In this document: positions 26,142 to 34,789 of the stretch, in pieces
Position numbering within the stretch: position 1 is the first letter of the stretch
How the letters are laid out: every line of letters starts with the position of its first letter
Assembly: GCA_023957775.1 (NCBI GenBank)
Contig: JAMLGR010000004.1
Location: 1 to 64,000 of the forward strand
Direction of reading: 5' to 3'
DNA from: Fimbriimonadaceae bacterium
GTDB lineage: Bacteria > Armatimonadota > Fimbriimonadia > Fimbriimonadales > Fimbriimonadaceae
DNA: 64,000 bases
The notes under the pieces: generated by a model
Database searches by the model: none
What the model saw: only the letters and a program-made list of their open reading frames with translations
Told to the model about the DNA's origin: nothing
Program-made: the position numbers and the translations under genes

Positions 26142-26171
26142 TTCACCTGGCCCATGCTGGAGGGGTACCCT
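26142..26171 (+). promoter_or_regulatory. Candidate tRNA-Arg promoter
   Basis: TTCACC (26142-26147) and TACCCT (26166-26171) with an 18-bp spacer; the predicted start lies about 10 nt before the mature tRNA. Confidence 0.35.
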
Positions 26172-26187
26172 CCAAGGGCCGCTGCGC

Positions 26188-26263
26188 GCCCTCGTAGCTC
26201 AGTGGATAGAGCGCCTCCGTCCTAAGGAGGGCGTCGGGGGTTCGATTCCCTCCGAGGGCGCCA
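26188..26263 (+). tRNA. tRNA-Arg (anticodon CCT)
   Basis: The 76-nt cloverleaf reads cleanly: acceptor GCCCTCG/CGAGGGC, D-arm GCTC/GAGC with AGTGGATA, anticodon stem CCTCC/GGAGG with loop GTCCTAA (anticodon CCT, reading AGG), T-arm GGGGG/CCCTC with loop TTCGATT, discriminator G73 and an encoded CCA (26261-26263). The next gene starts 33 bp downstream and may be on the same transcript. Confidence 0.97.
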
Positions 26264-26295
26264 ACCTCCAGAGTGTCCACGCGCCAAACTGGGGC

Positions 26296-26940
26296 ATGGA
26301 ATTCCATGTGCTGGTGCGCGAGCCCGCGGCCGAAGTGCGCGAGGCGGGACTTCTGGTGCTGCTTCACGGCTACGGGGCGGACGAGAAGGACCTGATGGGG
26401 CTCTCGCCCGCGCTCGATCCCTCGCTGCGCATTCTCAGCGTTCGCGCCCCCCACCCCACGCCGATGGGCGGGTACGCGTGGTTCGGCATCGAGTTCGACA
26501 CCGAGATACGCTCCTACGACCTCGATCAGGCTGCGAGCAGCCTCGACGATCTCGTGGAGTTCCTCTCGGAGTTGCGCCGCGAGGTAGCGGGTCCGATGGC
26601 GATCGTCGGGTTCAGCCAAGGGGCGATGATGGCCTTTGCCGCGGTGGCCCGGCAGCCCGAGCTTGCAGGTTCGGTGGCCTTGATGAGCGGCAAGGCGCTC
26701 GACTCGCTGCTTCCCGCGGACCCACCCCAGGGGTTGGACGCCGTGCGGTTTCTGATCCAGCACGGCACATACGACCCGCTGGTGCCCGTCGAGAACGGAC
26801 GCGAGCTCGACGCCCTGCTCACGCGATGGGGGGTGGACCACGAGTACCGCGAGTACGCGATGGGACACGCGGTGTCCGCCGAAAGCCTCGACGATCTGGC
26901 GCGGTGGCTGGTCGGGCGGCTGGAGGTCCCGACCGATTGA
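26296..26940 (+). CDS. Phospholipase/carboxylesterase family hydrolase
   Basis: 214 aa. An alpha/beta hydrolase of the YpfH/acyl-protein-thioesterase-like group. Catalytic triad: Ser107 in GFSQGA, Asp160 in HGTYDPLVP, His191 in MGHAVS; the oxyanion segment LLHGYGADEKDL (about 22-33) is characteristic. The ATG at 26296 is the first after the tRNA, with GGGGC upstream. It has no signal peptide, so it is cytoplasmic. The substrate is not evident. Possibly co-transcribed with the tRNA. Confidence 0.9.
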   Translation: MEFHVLVREPAAEVREAGLLVLLHGYGADEKDLMGLSPALDPSLRILSVRAPHPTPMGGYAWFGIEFDTEIRSYDLDQAASSLDDLVEFLSELRREVAGPMAIVGFSQGAMMAFAAVARQPELAGSVALMSGKALDSLLPADPPQGLDAVRFLIQHGTYDPLVPVENGRELDALLTRWGVDHEYREYAMGHAVSAESLDDLARWLVGRLEVPTD

Positions 26941-26974
26941 TGCGGGTTTTGCCGCTTGGCCGTCCAACAGCTAG

Positions 26975-29113
26975 ATGTTCCTCGCTCCCATCCTCGTCGC
27001 CCTGACCCTCGCCGGCCCGACCTATCGGGAGCGGTTTCCGCTGCCCGATCTCACCGTCCCGAGCGGATGGGGTGTGAACATCCACTTCACCGACCCCAAG
27101 CCCGGCGAGATGGAGAAGCTGCGCGCCGCCGGTTTCAAGTGGGTGCGGATGGACCTCCTGTGGCACGCGGTGGAGCGGAAGCGGGGGGTGTACGACTTCA
27201 AGGAGTACGACCGCCTGATGGGCCATCTGCAGCGAGTCGGCGTCCGGCCCGTGTTCATCCTCTGCTACGGAAACGAATTGTACGGTTCCGGGGCGCCACG
27301 GAGCCCGGAAACCCGCGGGGCGTTCGCCCGCTTCGCGCTCGCCGCTGTGCGCCACTTCCAAGGGCGGGGGGTGGTGTGGGAGCTTTGGAACGAGCCCAAC
27401 CTCTCCAAGTTCTGGTCGCCCCATGCCGATGCGGCCGAGTACGTGGCGCTTGCCCGCGTCGTCGGGACGGCGCTGCGCCGGGGCGCGCCCGACGAGTGGT
27501 TCGTGGGGCCTGCGGTCTCCGGTTTCGACTGGCCGTTCCTCGAAACGTGCTTCGAGGGGGGTTTGCTGGACCTTTGGGACGCGGTGACCGTCCACCCCTA
27601 CCGGCAATCGGCACCCGAGACCGCGGGCGCGGACTGGCGGCGCCTGCGCTCGGTGATGGGGAGGCATACGGCGCGCGACGTGCCCCTCCTGAGCGGCGAG
27701 TGGGGCTACTCGGAGCGTTACCCCGGGCAGAACGCGCAGACCCAAGCCGACTACGCGGTGCGCCAGTACGTGGCGAACCTCGCCTCGGGTGTGGCGATGT
27801 CGATCTGGTACGACTGGAAGGACGACGGCTCGGACCCGCTCGAGATCGAGCACCATTTCGGCACCGTCGCCACCGACCTCCGCGAGAAGCCCGCGTACGA
27901 GGCGATCCAAGCCGCGGCCAGGCGCCTGGACGGCCTCAAGTTCGACCGCCGGCTGCCGGGCGGACGGACCCTTTTCGCTGGCGCAAAGCCCGCGCTGGTG
28001 GAGGTGGCAAACGGCGCCCCCGAGATTCGCGACCCGACCCCTGCCGAACGGGAGGCGCTCGAGATCCCGGTGCCCGGCCCGGAGGTGCGCGTGGCCGACG
28101 ACGCCGAGGTGCGGCGCATGCTGACCCCTTCGCGTGCGGCTCTCCGCCCGGGGCAGGTCCTCGAGCTCCGAGTCCAGGGGAGCGACGGCCAGTGGCCGGC
28201 ACGCCCGGATGCCGTCCTGACTCCCGGATTGAGGGAACCGATCGCCGCGACGGTCGTCGACCGGGGAGCGGAGGCGGTTCGCGTGAGGCTGGACCGCGTG
28301 TCCGCCCAGGGTCGGATTCCCGTCTACGAGGGGTATTGGGTTCACGCGCACCCCGTCGAACTCCACGTCTTTCCAGGCGCGGGGCCGGACGAGCTTGAGG
28401 TGAGGCTGAACGCGCTCGGCGGTCCGACGCAGGAGACGCTCACGGTCGAGCTTCGCATCGGCCAGGCGCTACGGACGAAGGAGGTGCGGGTCGGTCCCGA
28501 AGGCGGCTCGGCCGTCTTCGAGTGGTACCCGTGGGAGACGCGCTCGCCCCTCTCGGTGTCCGTACGGGACCCCGGGGGGCGCATCGTTGCCCGGCAGGAG
28601 CCCTTGCGCGCCCAGCCCGTGCCTCTGGGGCCGGCATCGGGGCTCGTGCTGGTGGCGGAAGGGGATCCCAAGGTGGATTCCACGGTGAAGTTGGTGCGCG
28701 CCGCGCCCCCCGGGGGCGGCCCGAGCGGTCCCGCGGTACGGCTCGACTACCGGTTCGACCCGGGGTGGAAGTACGCGGCGCTGGTCGCGTCGAAACCCGA
28801 GCCGCTGGCGGGCGAGCCCGAAGCGATGGCGCTTTGGGTTTACGGGGACCGTTCGGGCGACTTCCTCCGCATGCGCTTCGAAGATGCGACCGGCCAGACG
28901 TTTCAGCCGGACCTCGGCGCGATCGATTGGCAGGGTTGGAAGCGGTTGACGGTCTCGCTCAAGGGCGACAAGGCGGGCCGTTGGGGCGGCGCGAACGATG
29001 GCGTCGTGCACCTCCCCATTCGAATAACGGTCCCCGCTCTGGTCGATTCAGCCACCCGGAGGGGCGGTTCCGGTTCGATCTGGGTCGCCGGCACCTACGT
29101 CCTCGGCCGCTAG
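26975..29113 (+). CDS. Secreted glycoside hydrolase-like TIM-barrel protein
   Basis: 712 aa with a short signal peptide (FLAPILVALTLAG). The N-terminal ~330 residues are a clan GH-A barrel: GVNIHF near 33, then FKWVRMDLLW, VVWELWNEPNLS with acid/base Glu140, VTVHPYR and LLSGEWGYS with nucleophile Glu242, an arrangement as in GH39/GH5 relatives. The rest (about 360-712) is beta-rich; the last 150 residues (RLDYRFDPGWKYAALV, then LRMRFEDATGQTF) look like a carbohydrate-binding jelly roll. The substrate is unknown. It starts 34 bp after the esterase and may be in the same transcript. Confidence 0.87.
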   Translation: MFLAPILVALTLAGPTYRERFPLPDLTVPSGWGVNIHFTDPKPGEMEKLRAAGFKWVRMDLLWHAVERKRGVYDFKEYDRLMGHLQRVGVRPVFILCYGNELYGSGAPRSPETRGAFARFALAAVRHFQGRGVVWELWNEPNLSKFWSPHADAAEYVALARVVGTALRRGAPDEWFVGPAVSGFDWPFLETCFEGGLLDLWDAVTVHPYRQSAPETAGADWRRLRSVMGRHTARDVPLLSGEWGYSERYPGQNAQTQADYAVRQYVANLASGVAMSIWYDWKDDGSDPLEIEHHFGTVATDLREKPAYEAIQAAARRLDGLKFDRRLPGGRTLFAGAKPALVEVANGAPEIRDPTPAEREALEIPVPGPEVRVADDAEVRRMLTPSRAALRPGQVLELRVQGSDGQWPARPDAVLTPGLREPIAATVVDRGAEAVRVRLDRVSAQGRIPVYEGYWVHAHPVELHVFPGAGPDELEVRLNALGGPTQETLTVELRIGQALRTKEVRVGPEGGSAVFEWYPWETRSPLSVSVRDPGGRIVARQEPLRAQPVPLGPASGLVLVAEGDPKVDSTVKLVRAAPPGGGPSGPAVRLDYRFDPGWKYAALVASKPEPLAGEPEAMALWVYGDRSGDFLRMRFEDATGQTFQPDLGAIDWQGWKRLTVSLKGDKAGRWGGANDGVVHLPIRITVPALVDSATRRGGSGSIWVAGTYVLGR

Positions 29114-29207
29114 GAGTGTGGGAGTGCGCGCGCTTGCGCGCCGCCCTGAGCCCGAGCGGCGAGGCGCAGGGCGAGCCCGGCGGAGGCAAGGCGACGAGCT
29201 CCCAAAG
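29114..29207. repeat. Single copy related to the 62-bp repeat
   Basis: The segment from about 29116 begins GTGTGGGAGTGCGCGCGCTT and continues GCCCTGAGCCCGAGCGGC, closely matching the repeat unit arrayed at 32951-33563. It lies between convergent stop codons. No gene is seen. Confidence 0.6.
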
Positions 29208-29702
29208 CTACCGGAAGATCAGCGAAAAGGGGTAGGACAACAAGTGAAGGCCGGACAGCACGAGGCCCACGATGTTCAAGATCCTTGCGTTCTTCGCTTG
29301 CAGATGGCCGGCCCGTTCTCCCTTTGCGGCGAAGTTGATGCCGAAGATCCCGGCGATGATGCCGCCGATCCCGCCGATCGGGGTGCAGAGGATGCCGATC
29401 CCGGCGGCGAGGCTCAGCGCGCCCAGCACCCAGGCGATTTGTGTCTCCTGGGCGCCGCTTGTGGGCGTCTGCGTCGAGCTGTAAGAGGGGTGGGCGTAAG
29501 GGTCCTCGTTCCGCGGGATCGCGCGCAACGAGTTGAGGCCCGGCACCTGGGCCGCGGGCACTTGGCGCCCGTCTCCTTCCAGCTCGAGCAGGGTGGAGGG
29601 AGTCACCCTGCCTTCGGCGGCCCACAGGTTCAGCACATGGACATCCGCCGGCCCGTAGCGCGTTCCGTCCATCCCGATCACGAAGTAGCGGCCAGTGTTC
29701 AT
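29208..29702 (-). CDS. GYF_2/DUF4190-type membrane protein
   Basis: 164 aa. The N-terminal ~50 residues resemble the GYF_2 module (YFVIGMDGTRYGPADVHVLN, then AAEGRVTPSTLLELEGDGRQ), which is thought to bind proteins. After a Pro/Ser/Thr linker come two hydrophobic helices of the DUF4190 type (VLGALSLAAGIGILCTPIGG, then GGIIAGIFGINFAAKG) and a third near the C-terminus (NIVGLVLSGLHLLSYPFSL). It is an inner membrane protein whose N-terminal domain is likely cytoplasmic. The specific role is unknown. Confidence 0.82.
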   Translation of the reverse strand: MNTGRYFVIGMDGTRYGPADVHVLNLWAAEGRVTPSTLLELEGDGRQVPAAQVPGLNSLRAIPRNEDPYAHPSYSSTQTPTSGAQETQIAWVLGALSLAAGIGILCTPIGGIGGIIAGIFGINFAAKGERAGHLQAKNARILNIVGLVLSGLHLLSYPFSLIFR

Positions 29703-29771
29703 CGGTGGGTTGTTCGTCCTTCCATCAGCGTCGACTCGTCAGGGATACGTAGAATCACAGAAACGGGTTGA

Positions 29772-30581
29772 ATGGAGTGGGTCCTTTGGACGCCCGGAAC
29801 AATCACCATGGCACTTCGAGATCTGCAACATCGCATGAGTCGGCACGGGGCACCGGTGACGGTGGCGTTGCTCGCAGTGCTCGTCGCCTCCTTTTTGGCC
29901 GCGTGGCTCGGGGGCGGGATGCAGTGGTTGGCCTACACCACGGCCGAGGGCATGGGCAGGCCTTGGACGCTGTTCACCTACCCGTTCTACAGCACGGGCG
30001 CGGGCCAGGGGTTCCTCCTGTTCGTGATTCTGTGCCTGTGGCTCTGGGGTATCGGAGGCGATCTCGAGCGGCGACTCGGCGCCACCCGCTACCTCCTGAT
30101 CTGGTTCGGGGCCACGGTCGTGGGGGCGCTGGCGGTGAGTTTGGCCGCGGCCATCATGAGCCTTCAGATGGTCGTGCTGGCCGGGACGCTCATCCCTCTG
30201 GGGGCGGTGACCGTCGCCTGGGGAGTCACCAATCCGTCGGCGATGATCCAACTGATGTTCGTCCTGCCGATCACCGGCAAGTGGCTGGCCTGGCTCACCT
30301 ACGGCATCGTCGTCTTCGGGGTGGGTTCGGATACGCATGCGCCCGCCGCGGGACTGTTCGCCGCCATTCCGCTCGTACTCGCCCACTTCTATGTGCTGGG
30401 AAGGCTCCCCGGGATCTCGTTCCAGGGGTCGCGGACGGGCCCTGCCCAGCGCATTCGCAACGCGCCCAAGCAGGATGAAAGCTACTTCGACGACGTCAAA
30501 CGCCGCGAAAAGGAGCGGGCGGAAAGGGAGCGGCTTCGGAAGCTGTTCGAAGGAAGCATCCAAGACGACGACGATCGATAG
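29772..30581 (+). CDS. Rhomboid-like membrane protein lacking the catalytic serine
   Basis: 269 aa, about six membrane segments in rhomboid spacing: VTVALLAVLVASFLAAWL, FLLFVILCLWLWGIGGDLER with the family's [E/D]R-like turn, LLIWFGATVVGALAVSL, the segment TLIPLGAVTVAWGVTNP, LAWLTYGIVVFGVG, then HAPAAGLFAAIPLVLAHF. The GxSG motif of active rhomboids is replaced by TLIPLG, so the protease is probably inactive although a His remains in the last helix. The C-terminal tail is charged. ATG 29772 follows TAGAAT (29750-29755); ATG 29808 is another possible start. Confidence 0.75.
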   Translation: MEWVLWTPGTITMALRDLQHRMSRHGAPVTVALLAVLVASFLAAWLGGGMQWLAYTTAEGMGRPWTLFTYPFYSTGAGQGFLLFVILCLWLWGIGGDLERRLGATRYLLIWFGATVVGALAVSLAAAIMSLQMVVLAGTLIPLGAVTVAWGVTNPSAMIQLMFVLPITGKWLAWLTYGIVVFGVGSDTHAPAAGLFAAIPLVLAHFYVLGRLPGISFQGSRTGPAQRIRNAPKQDESYFDDVKRREKERAERERLRKLFEGSIQDDDDR

Positions 30582-30606
30582 GGGCGCAGGCTTGGGTTTC
30601 TTGTGT

Positions 30607-30612
30607 TAGGCT
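30607..30612 (+). promoter_or_regulatory. -10 box of the M1 peptidase gene (leaderless type)
   Basis: TAGGCT ends 9 nt before the ATG at 30622. There is no Shine-Dalgarno between. Confidence 0.3.
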
Positions 30613-30621
30613 AGGGAATCG

Positions 30622-32949
30622 ATGGATCGCACCCTGATTTTCGCCGCCCTTGCCCTTCTCTCCACGTCCGCTTCGGCCAAGCCCCACGACCACAACTTCG
30701 ACTTGCTCGACGTGAAGTGGAAGATTGCGTTCGACGAGCCCACTGCGGGCATCCGCGGCGACGTGGTCAATTTGATCCAACCCCCGAAAGGGTTGGCTGA
30801 GATTCGACTCGATTCCGTGGGCCTGAAGATCGCCGCGGCGGAGATCGACGGCCAAAAGGTGGCTTGGAGGCAGGAGGACGAGGAGCTCGTCCTCACCGTG
30901 CCTCCCGCGCTGCAGAGCGGGAAGCGATTGGCGGTGCACCTGGTGTATTCGGGCAACCCCGAAGGCGGCGTGTACTTCGTTCCCGATGCGCGCGCCTACC
31001 CCTCCAAGACCGGCATGATCTACACGCAAGGGGAGCCCGAGGACACGCGCCACTGGCTGCCCACGGTCGACCACCCGTACGACAAGGCGACCACCGAAGC
31101 GTTCATCGAAGTGCCCGCCAACCGATATGCGGTCAGCAACGGAGCGCTTCTGGACGTTCAGGAGCGGGGAAACACGAAGACGTTCCACTGGCGGATGCTG
31201 CAACCGCACTCCACCTACCTCATCTGCTTCACGGTCGGAGACTTCGTCGAGGGCAAGGAGATGTGGAACGGGAAGCCGATCCAGTACTTCGTGCCTCGTG
31301 GACTGGAGGACCAGGGCGGGCAGGCCTTCGAGGGAACGGCCGACAACGTGCGCTTGTACAGCCAGATCACGGGCTTTCCCTACCCTTATCCGAAGTACGC
31401 CCAGACCGTGGTCGCCGACTACATGTTCGGCGGGATGGAGAACATCACCGCCACGACGCAGACGATCGGGACGCTCCATCCCGCCAGCGTCCACCCTCTG
31501 GCAGACTCCACCGGGCTCGTGGCCCACGAATTGGCGCACCAGTGGTTCGGCGACACGGTGACCTGCAAATCGTGGCCCCACATCTGGGTGAACGAAGGGT
31601 TCGCTTCCTTTCTGCCGGCGTTCTACACACGCGATCGTGACGGTCAAGACGCCTACGACATCCAGCGCTCCGACACGTTGGCCGGTGCGCTGGGCGCTTC
31701 GCAAGACATGTCGCGTTCGATGATCAAGACCGAGTACGACGCGCCGATCGAGCTGTTCGACGGGTTTGCCTACGGCGGCGGCGCCGCCCGCATGTTCATG
31801 CTGATGCACGAGCTGACCGAGCCCGTCTTTTGGGACGGCGTGCGGTCGTACCTGGAGAAGTACCGCTACCAAGCGGTGACGACGGAGGATTTCTTCCGGG
31901 CGATGTCGGATCGCACGAGGAAGGACCTGGACGGATTCCGCAAGCAGTGGTTCTACACGCCGGGAGCCCCGAAACTGATGCTTTCCCGCGTCGGTGACAA
32001 GGTGACGGTGCGTCAGGAGACGCCCGGGTTCCACGTGAAGGTGCCCCTATGGGCGCTGGACGGAAACACCTGGGTGCGTCGCAATGTGGAGCTCGACGGC
32101 GTCGCATCGGCGACGCTTGAGATTCCCGCTCGCGTGCGGACGATGCTGATCGACCCCGACGTGCAGCTCATGGCGACGATCGAGTACGACCTGGGCTACA
32201 CGGTGGACGATTGGGCCGCGCTTTACGAGCATGCGCCGAATGCCGGACAGCGCGCCCGCCTGATCGCCGCGTTCCCGCAGGCGATGCGGGGGGCGCTGGC
32301 CAAGCGGCTGGTGGATGGCGAGGCGATCCCTTCGCTGCGGTCGCGGTTGATCGACGCGGTGGGGAACGATGCGACGGAGCTGCTGTTGAAGTACGCGAAC
32401 AGCGAGGACCCTTTCGCGAGGCGCTCGGCCCTTCAGGCGATGGGCCGGCAGCCGCGTTCCGCCGCGTTGGAGGACGTGTTGCGCACGACTTGGGAGAGCG
32501 ATCCCAACGATCTCCTGCGCCGCGCGGCCCTCGAGTCGCTGGTACGCCTCACCAACGACAAGGCGCTGGTCTTGAAGGCGCTGCAGACGGTCGGCTTCCA
32601 AGAGACGTTCCGCACGTTCGCGCTGGGCGAGCTGGTGCGGATGGACCCCGACGCCGCACGCGCCGTGGCGCTCGACTGGGTGGTCCACCCGATCAACGAA
32701 ACCCTGCGTGTGACGGCGATCAACCACCTTGGGGGACTCAAGGATGCGGCGGGGCAAAGGGCGGTGTTCAACGCCCTAGCGGACGTGGCCCGCGAGCCCT
32801 CGTTCGGGGCGCGCAGCTCGGCGATCCGGGCGCTCCAGGCCTACGGCGATCCCGCGGCGATCCCGATCATCGAGCCAGCCACCCACCACGGCTTGGTCGC
32901 GATGCGGAACACCGCAGCCGGCGCCATCGCAGCCTTGAAAGGGAAGTAG
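30622..32949 (+). CDS. Secreted M1 family aminopeptidase with C-terminal HEAT repeats
   Basis: 775 aa. A signal peptide (DRTLIFAALALLSTSASA) directs export. The M1 zinc site is complete: HELAH at 302-306 with the third ligand Glu325 in WVNEGFASF, preceded by the exopeptidase motif GGMENITA near 271. From about residue 560 the protein turns into helical HEAT-like repeats (RSALQAMGRQPRSAALEDVL, then RAALESLVRLTNDKALVLKA), as in ERAP-like and bacterial M1 peptidases. It removes N-terminal residues from peptides in the periplasm or outside the cell. A long repeat field follows its stop codon. Confidence 0.95.
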   Translation: MDRTLIFAALALLSTSASAKPHDHNFDLLDVKWKIAFDEPTAGIRGDVVNLIQPPKGLAEIRLDSVGLKIAAAEIDGQKVAWRQEDEELVLTVPPALQSGKRLAVHLVYSGNPEGGVYFVPDARAYPSKTGMIYTQGEPEDTRHWLPTVDHPYDKATTEAFIEVPANRYAVSNGALLDVQERGNTKTFHWRMLQPHSTYLICFTVGDFVEGKEMWNGKPIQYFVPRGLEDQGGQAFEGTADNVRLYSQITGFPYPYPKYAQTVVADYMFGGMENITATTQTIGTLHPASVHPLADSTGLVAHELAHQWFGDTVTCKSWPHIWVNEGFASFLPAFYTRDRDGQDAYDIQRSDTLAGALGASQDMSRSMIKTEYDAPIELFDGFAYGGGAARMFMLMHELTEPVFWDGVRSYLEKYRYQAVTTEDFFRAMSDRTRKDLDGFRKQWFYTPGAPKLMLSRVGDKVTVRQETPGFHVKVPLWALDGNTWVRRNVELDGVASATLEIPARVRTMLIDPDVQLMATIEYDLGYTVDDWAALYEHAPNAGQRARLIAAFPQAMRGALAKRLVDGEAIPSLRSRLIDAVGNDATELLLKYANSEDPFARRSALQAMGRQPRSAALEDVLRTTWESDPNDLLRRAALESLVRLTNDKALVLKALQTVGFQETFRTFALGELVRMDPDAARAVALDWVVHPINETLRVTAINHLGGLKDAAGQRAVFNALADVAREPSFGARSSAIRALQAYGDPAAIPIIEPATHHGLVAMRNTAAGAIAALKGK

Positions 32950-32950
32950 C

Positions 32951-33563
32951 GTGTGGGAGTGCGCGAGCTCGCTCGTCGCCCTGAATCCGAGTCGGCTTGC
33001 CGCGAGCGGGTGGGTATGGGAGTGCGCGAGCTCGCTCGTCGCCCTGAATCCGAGTCGGCTTGCCGCGAGCGGGTGGGTGTGGGAGTGCGCGAGCTTGCTC
33101 GTCGCCCTGAATCCGAGCGGCTTGCCGCGAGCCGGTGGGTGTGGGAGTGCGCGAGCTTGCTCGTCGCCCTGAATCCGAGCGGCTTGCCGCGAGCCGGTGG
33201 GTGTGGGAGTGCGCGAGCTCGCTCGTCGCCCTGGAATCGAGCGGCTTGCCGCGAGCCGGTGGTGGGGGTGCGCGAGCTCGCTCGTCGCCCTGAATCCGAG
33301 CGGCTTGCCGCGAGCCGGTGGGTGTGGGAGTGCGCGAGCTCGCTCGTCGCCCTGAACCCGAGCGGCTTGCCTCGAGCCGGTAGGTGTGGGAGTGCGCGAG
33401 CTTGCTCGTCGCCCTGAATCCGAGCGGCTTGCCGCGAGCGGGTGGGTGTGGGAGTGCGCGAGCTTGCTCGTCGCCCTGAATCCGAGCGGCTTGCCGCGAG
33501 CGGGGTGTGGGAGTGCGCGAGCTTGCTCGTCGCCCTGAATCCGAGCGGCTTGCCGCGGGCCGG
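32951..33563. repeat. Tandem array of a 62-63-bp repeat (10 copies)
   Basis: Units start (at TGGGAGTGCGCGAG) near 32954, 33017, 33080, 33142, 33204, 33263, 33324, 33387, 33449 and 33508. Each contains GTGTGGGAGTGCGCGAGC, then TCGTCGCCCTGAATCCGAG and CGGCTTGCCGCGAGC; copies differ by a few bases (GAGCTCGC/GAGCTTGC, CGGGTGG/CCGGTGG) and one has a deletion. There are no unique spacers, so it is not CRISPR. Reading frames through it on both strands are by-products of a length near a multiple of three. No gene is seen. Confidence 0.9.
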
Positions 33564-33583
33564 CCGCCGGACAAGTCCGGCGG
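33564..33583. repeat. Palindrome between the two repeat arrays
   Basis: A perfect 9-bp inverted repeat CCGCCGGAC/GTCCGGCGG with a 2-nt centre. It marks the point where repeat orientation flips. Confidence 0.65.
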
Positions 33584-33585
33584 GA

Positions 33586-33720
33586 TTAGGGCGACGCGCA
33601 AGCGCGCGCACTCCCAGGTTGGGGCGACGCGCAAGCGCGCGCACTCCCAGGTTAGGGCGACGCGCAAGCGCGGCGCACTCCAAGGTTGGGGCGACGCGTG
33701 TGGGCGCGCACTTGCAGGTT
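33586..33720. repeat. Inverted 33-bp repeat array (4 copies)
   Basis: Four units of GGGCGACGCGCAAGCGCGCG followed by CACTCCCAGGTT, 33-34 bp long. The unit is the reverse complement of the first half of the 62-bp repeat (GGGAGTGCGCG...CGTCGCCC), so this array faces the one on its left. It ends at the stop codon of the M42 peptidase gene. Confidence 0.85.
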
Positions 33721-34765
33721 AGTCTGCGACGAGGTACTCGGCGATCAGCAGCGCCGTGTCGTGGAGCGCGTCCACGTGCGTTCGTTCGTAGCCATGGCTG
33801 GTGTCGACGCCCGGGCCGATGAGGGCGACCTCGGCTTGGCCCCCGCCGCGCCAGTAGACGGATCCGTCCGACCCGTAGTAGGGGTAGATGTCGGTCTTGA
33901 GGTCGATCCCCACGTTCTCGGCGATGCTGCGGAGCTTCTGCGTCAAGCGCCGGCTGTAAGGGCCGGAGGAGTCCTTGACGCAGATCGTGCAGTGGAACTC
34001 GTCTCCCTGCAGCCCCGAGCCCAAAGCGGCCATGTCGACGACGACCAGCTCGGCGAGATCCGCCGGGAGCCCGTCGAGGCCGCCGTGTCCCACCTCTTCG
34101 AAATTGCTGAACTGGATCGTGCTGCGCTGGGCGGGAGTGACCGCATGGTCCTTGAGCGCCTTGAGCGCCGTCACTGCGCACGCGACGCACGCCTTGTCGT
34201 CGAGAAACCGCGACCGCACGAAGCCCGATTCGGAGTGTTCGACGCGGGGATCGAACGCCACGAAGTCGCCGACCTCGATCCCGAGCAACCGCGTCTCCTC
34301 CGCGGAGCTCGTGCGCTCGTCCAACCGCACCTCGAGGTTGTCGGCGTTGCGGGCGGCGGTGCCGGCCTCCTTGTTCACATGGGCCGCCCCGTTCTGGAAC
34401 ACGATGGAGCCGCGAATCGGGTGTCCTCCGGACGAGTGCACCCACACCCCTTCGCTCTCCACGGTGGGCCACATGACGCCGTTGAGGGCGGTCATCCGCA
34501 ACCGGCCGCTCGGCTTGATTTCGGCGACCATGGCGCCGAGCGTGTCCACGTGGGCGGAGAGTCCGCGTGGCAGGTCCTTTCGCAACCCCTCCACGTCGGC
34601 GATCAAGGCGCCCTTGAGCGTTCGGCGGCTGCCGATGCCCAGCCCTTCGAGCTCCTGCTCCACCGCGCTGACCGCCCAATCCGTATAGCCGGTGGGGCTG
34701 GGCGTGTTGAGGAGGTCTTTCAGGAATCGCGTTAGAAAGTCGAGATCGATCTCAAATCCGGCCAA
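33719..34765 (-). CDS. M42 family metallopeptidase
   Basis: 348 aa. A two-metal aminopeptidase of the M42/FrvX type. Conserved metal and catalytic positions: AHVDTLG (first His-Asp), FLDDKACVAC (bridging Asp), FEEVGHGG (catalytic Glu pair), an Asp in VVDMAALG, and the C-terminal DTSHGYERTH (last His). It degrades peptides in the cytoplasm, often as a dodecamer. The start is a TTG at 34765 with GAGGTG at 34776-34771. Its stop codon adjoins the inverted repeat array; the M1 peptidase lies beyond it, convergent. Confidence 0.93.
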   Translation of the reverse strand: MAGFEIDLDFLTRFLKDLLNTPSPTGYTDWAVSAVEQELEGLGIGSRRTLKGALIADVEGLRKDLPRGLSAHVDTLGAMVAEIKPSGRLRMTALNGVMWPTVESEGVWVHSSGGHPIRGSIVFQNGAAHVNKEAGTAARNADNLEVRLDERTSSAEETRLLGIEVGDFVAFDPRVEHSESGFVRSRFLDDKACVACAVTALKALKDHAVTPAQRSTIQFSNFEEVGHGGLDGLPADLAELVVVDMAALGSGLQGDEFHCTICVKDSSGPYSRRLTQKLRSIAENVGIDLKTDIYPYYGSDGSVYWRGGGQAEVALIGPGVDTSHGYERTHVDALHDTALLIAEYLVAD

Positions 34766-34789
34766 GGTGCACCTCGTGGTGCGTCCCTT

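Noticed and set aside
32951-33563. CRISPR array
   Set aside because: The units are contiguous and nearly identical over their whole length; there are no unique spacers and no cas genes.
32841-34679. A 612-codon minus-strand frame across the 62-bp repeat array, with repeated RRASSRTP
   Set aside because: It arises because the repeat lacks stops; it overlaps two good peptidase genes, and copies with 62-bp length shift the frame.
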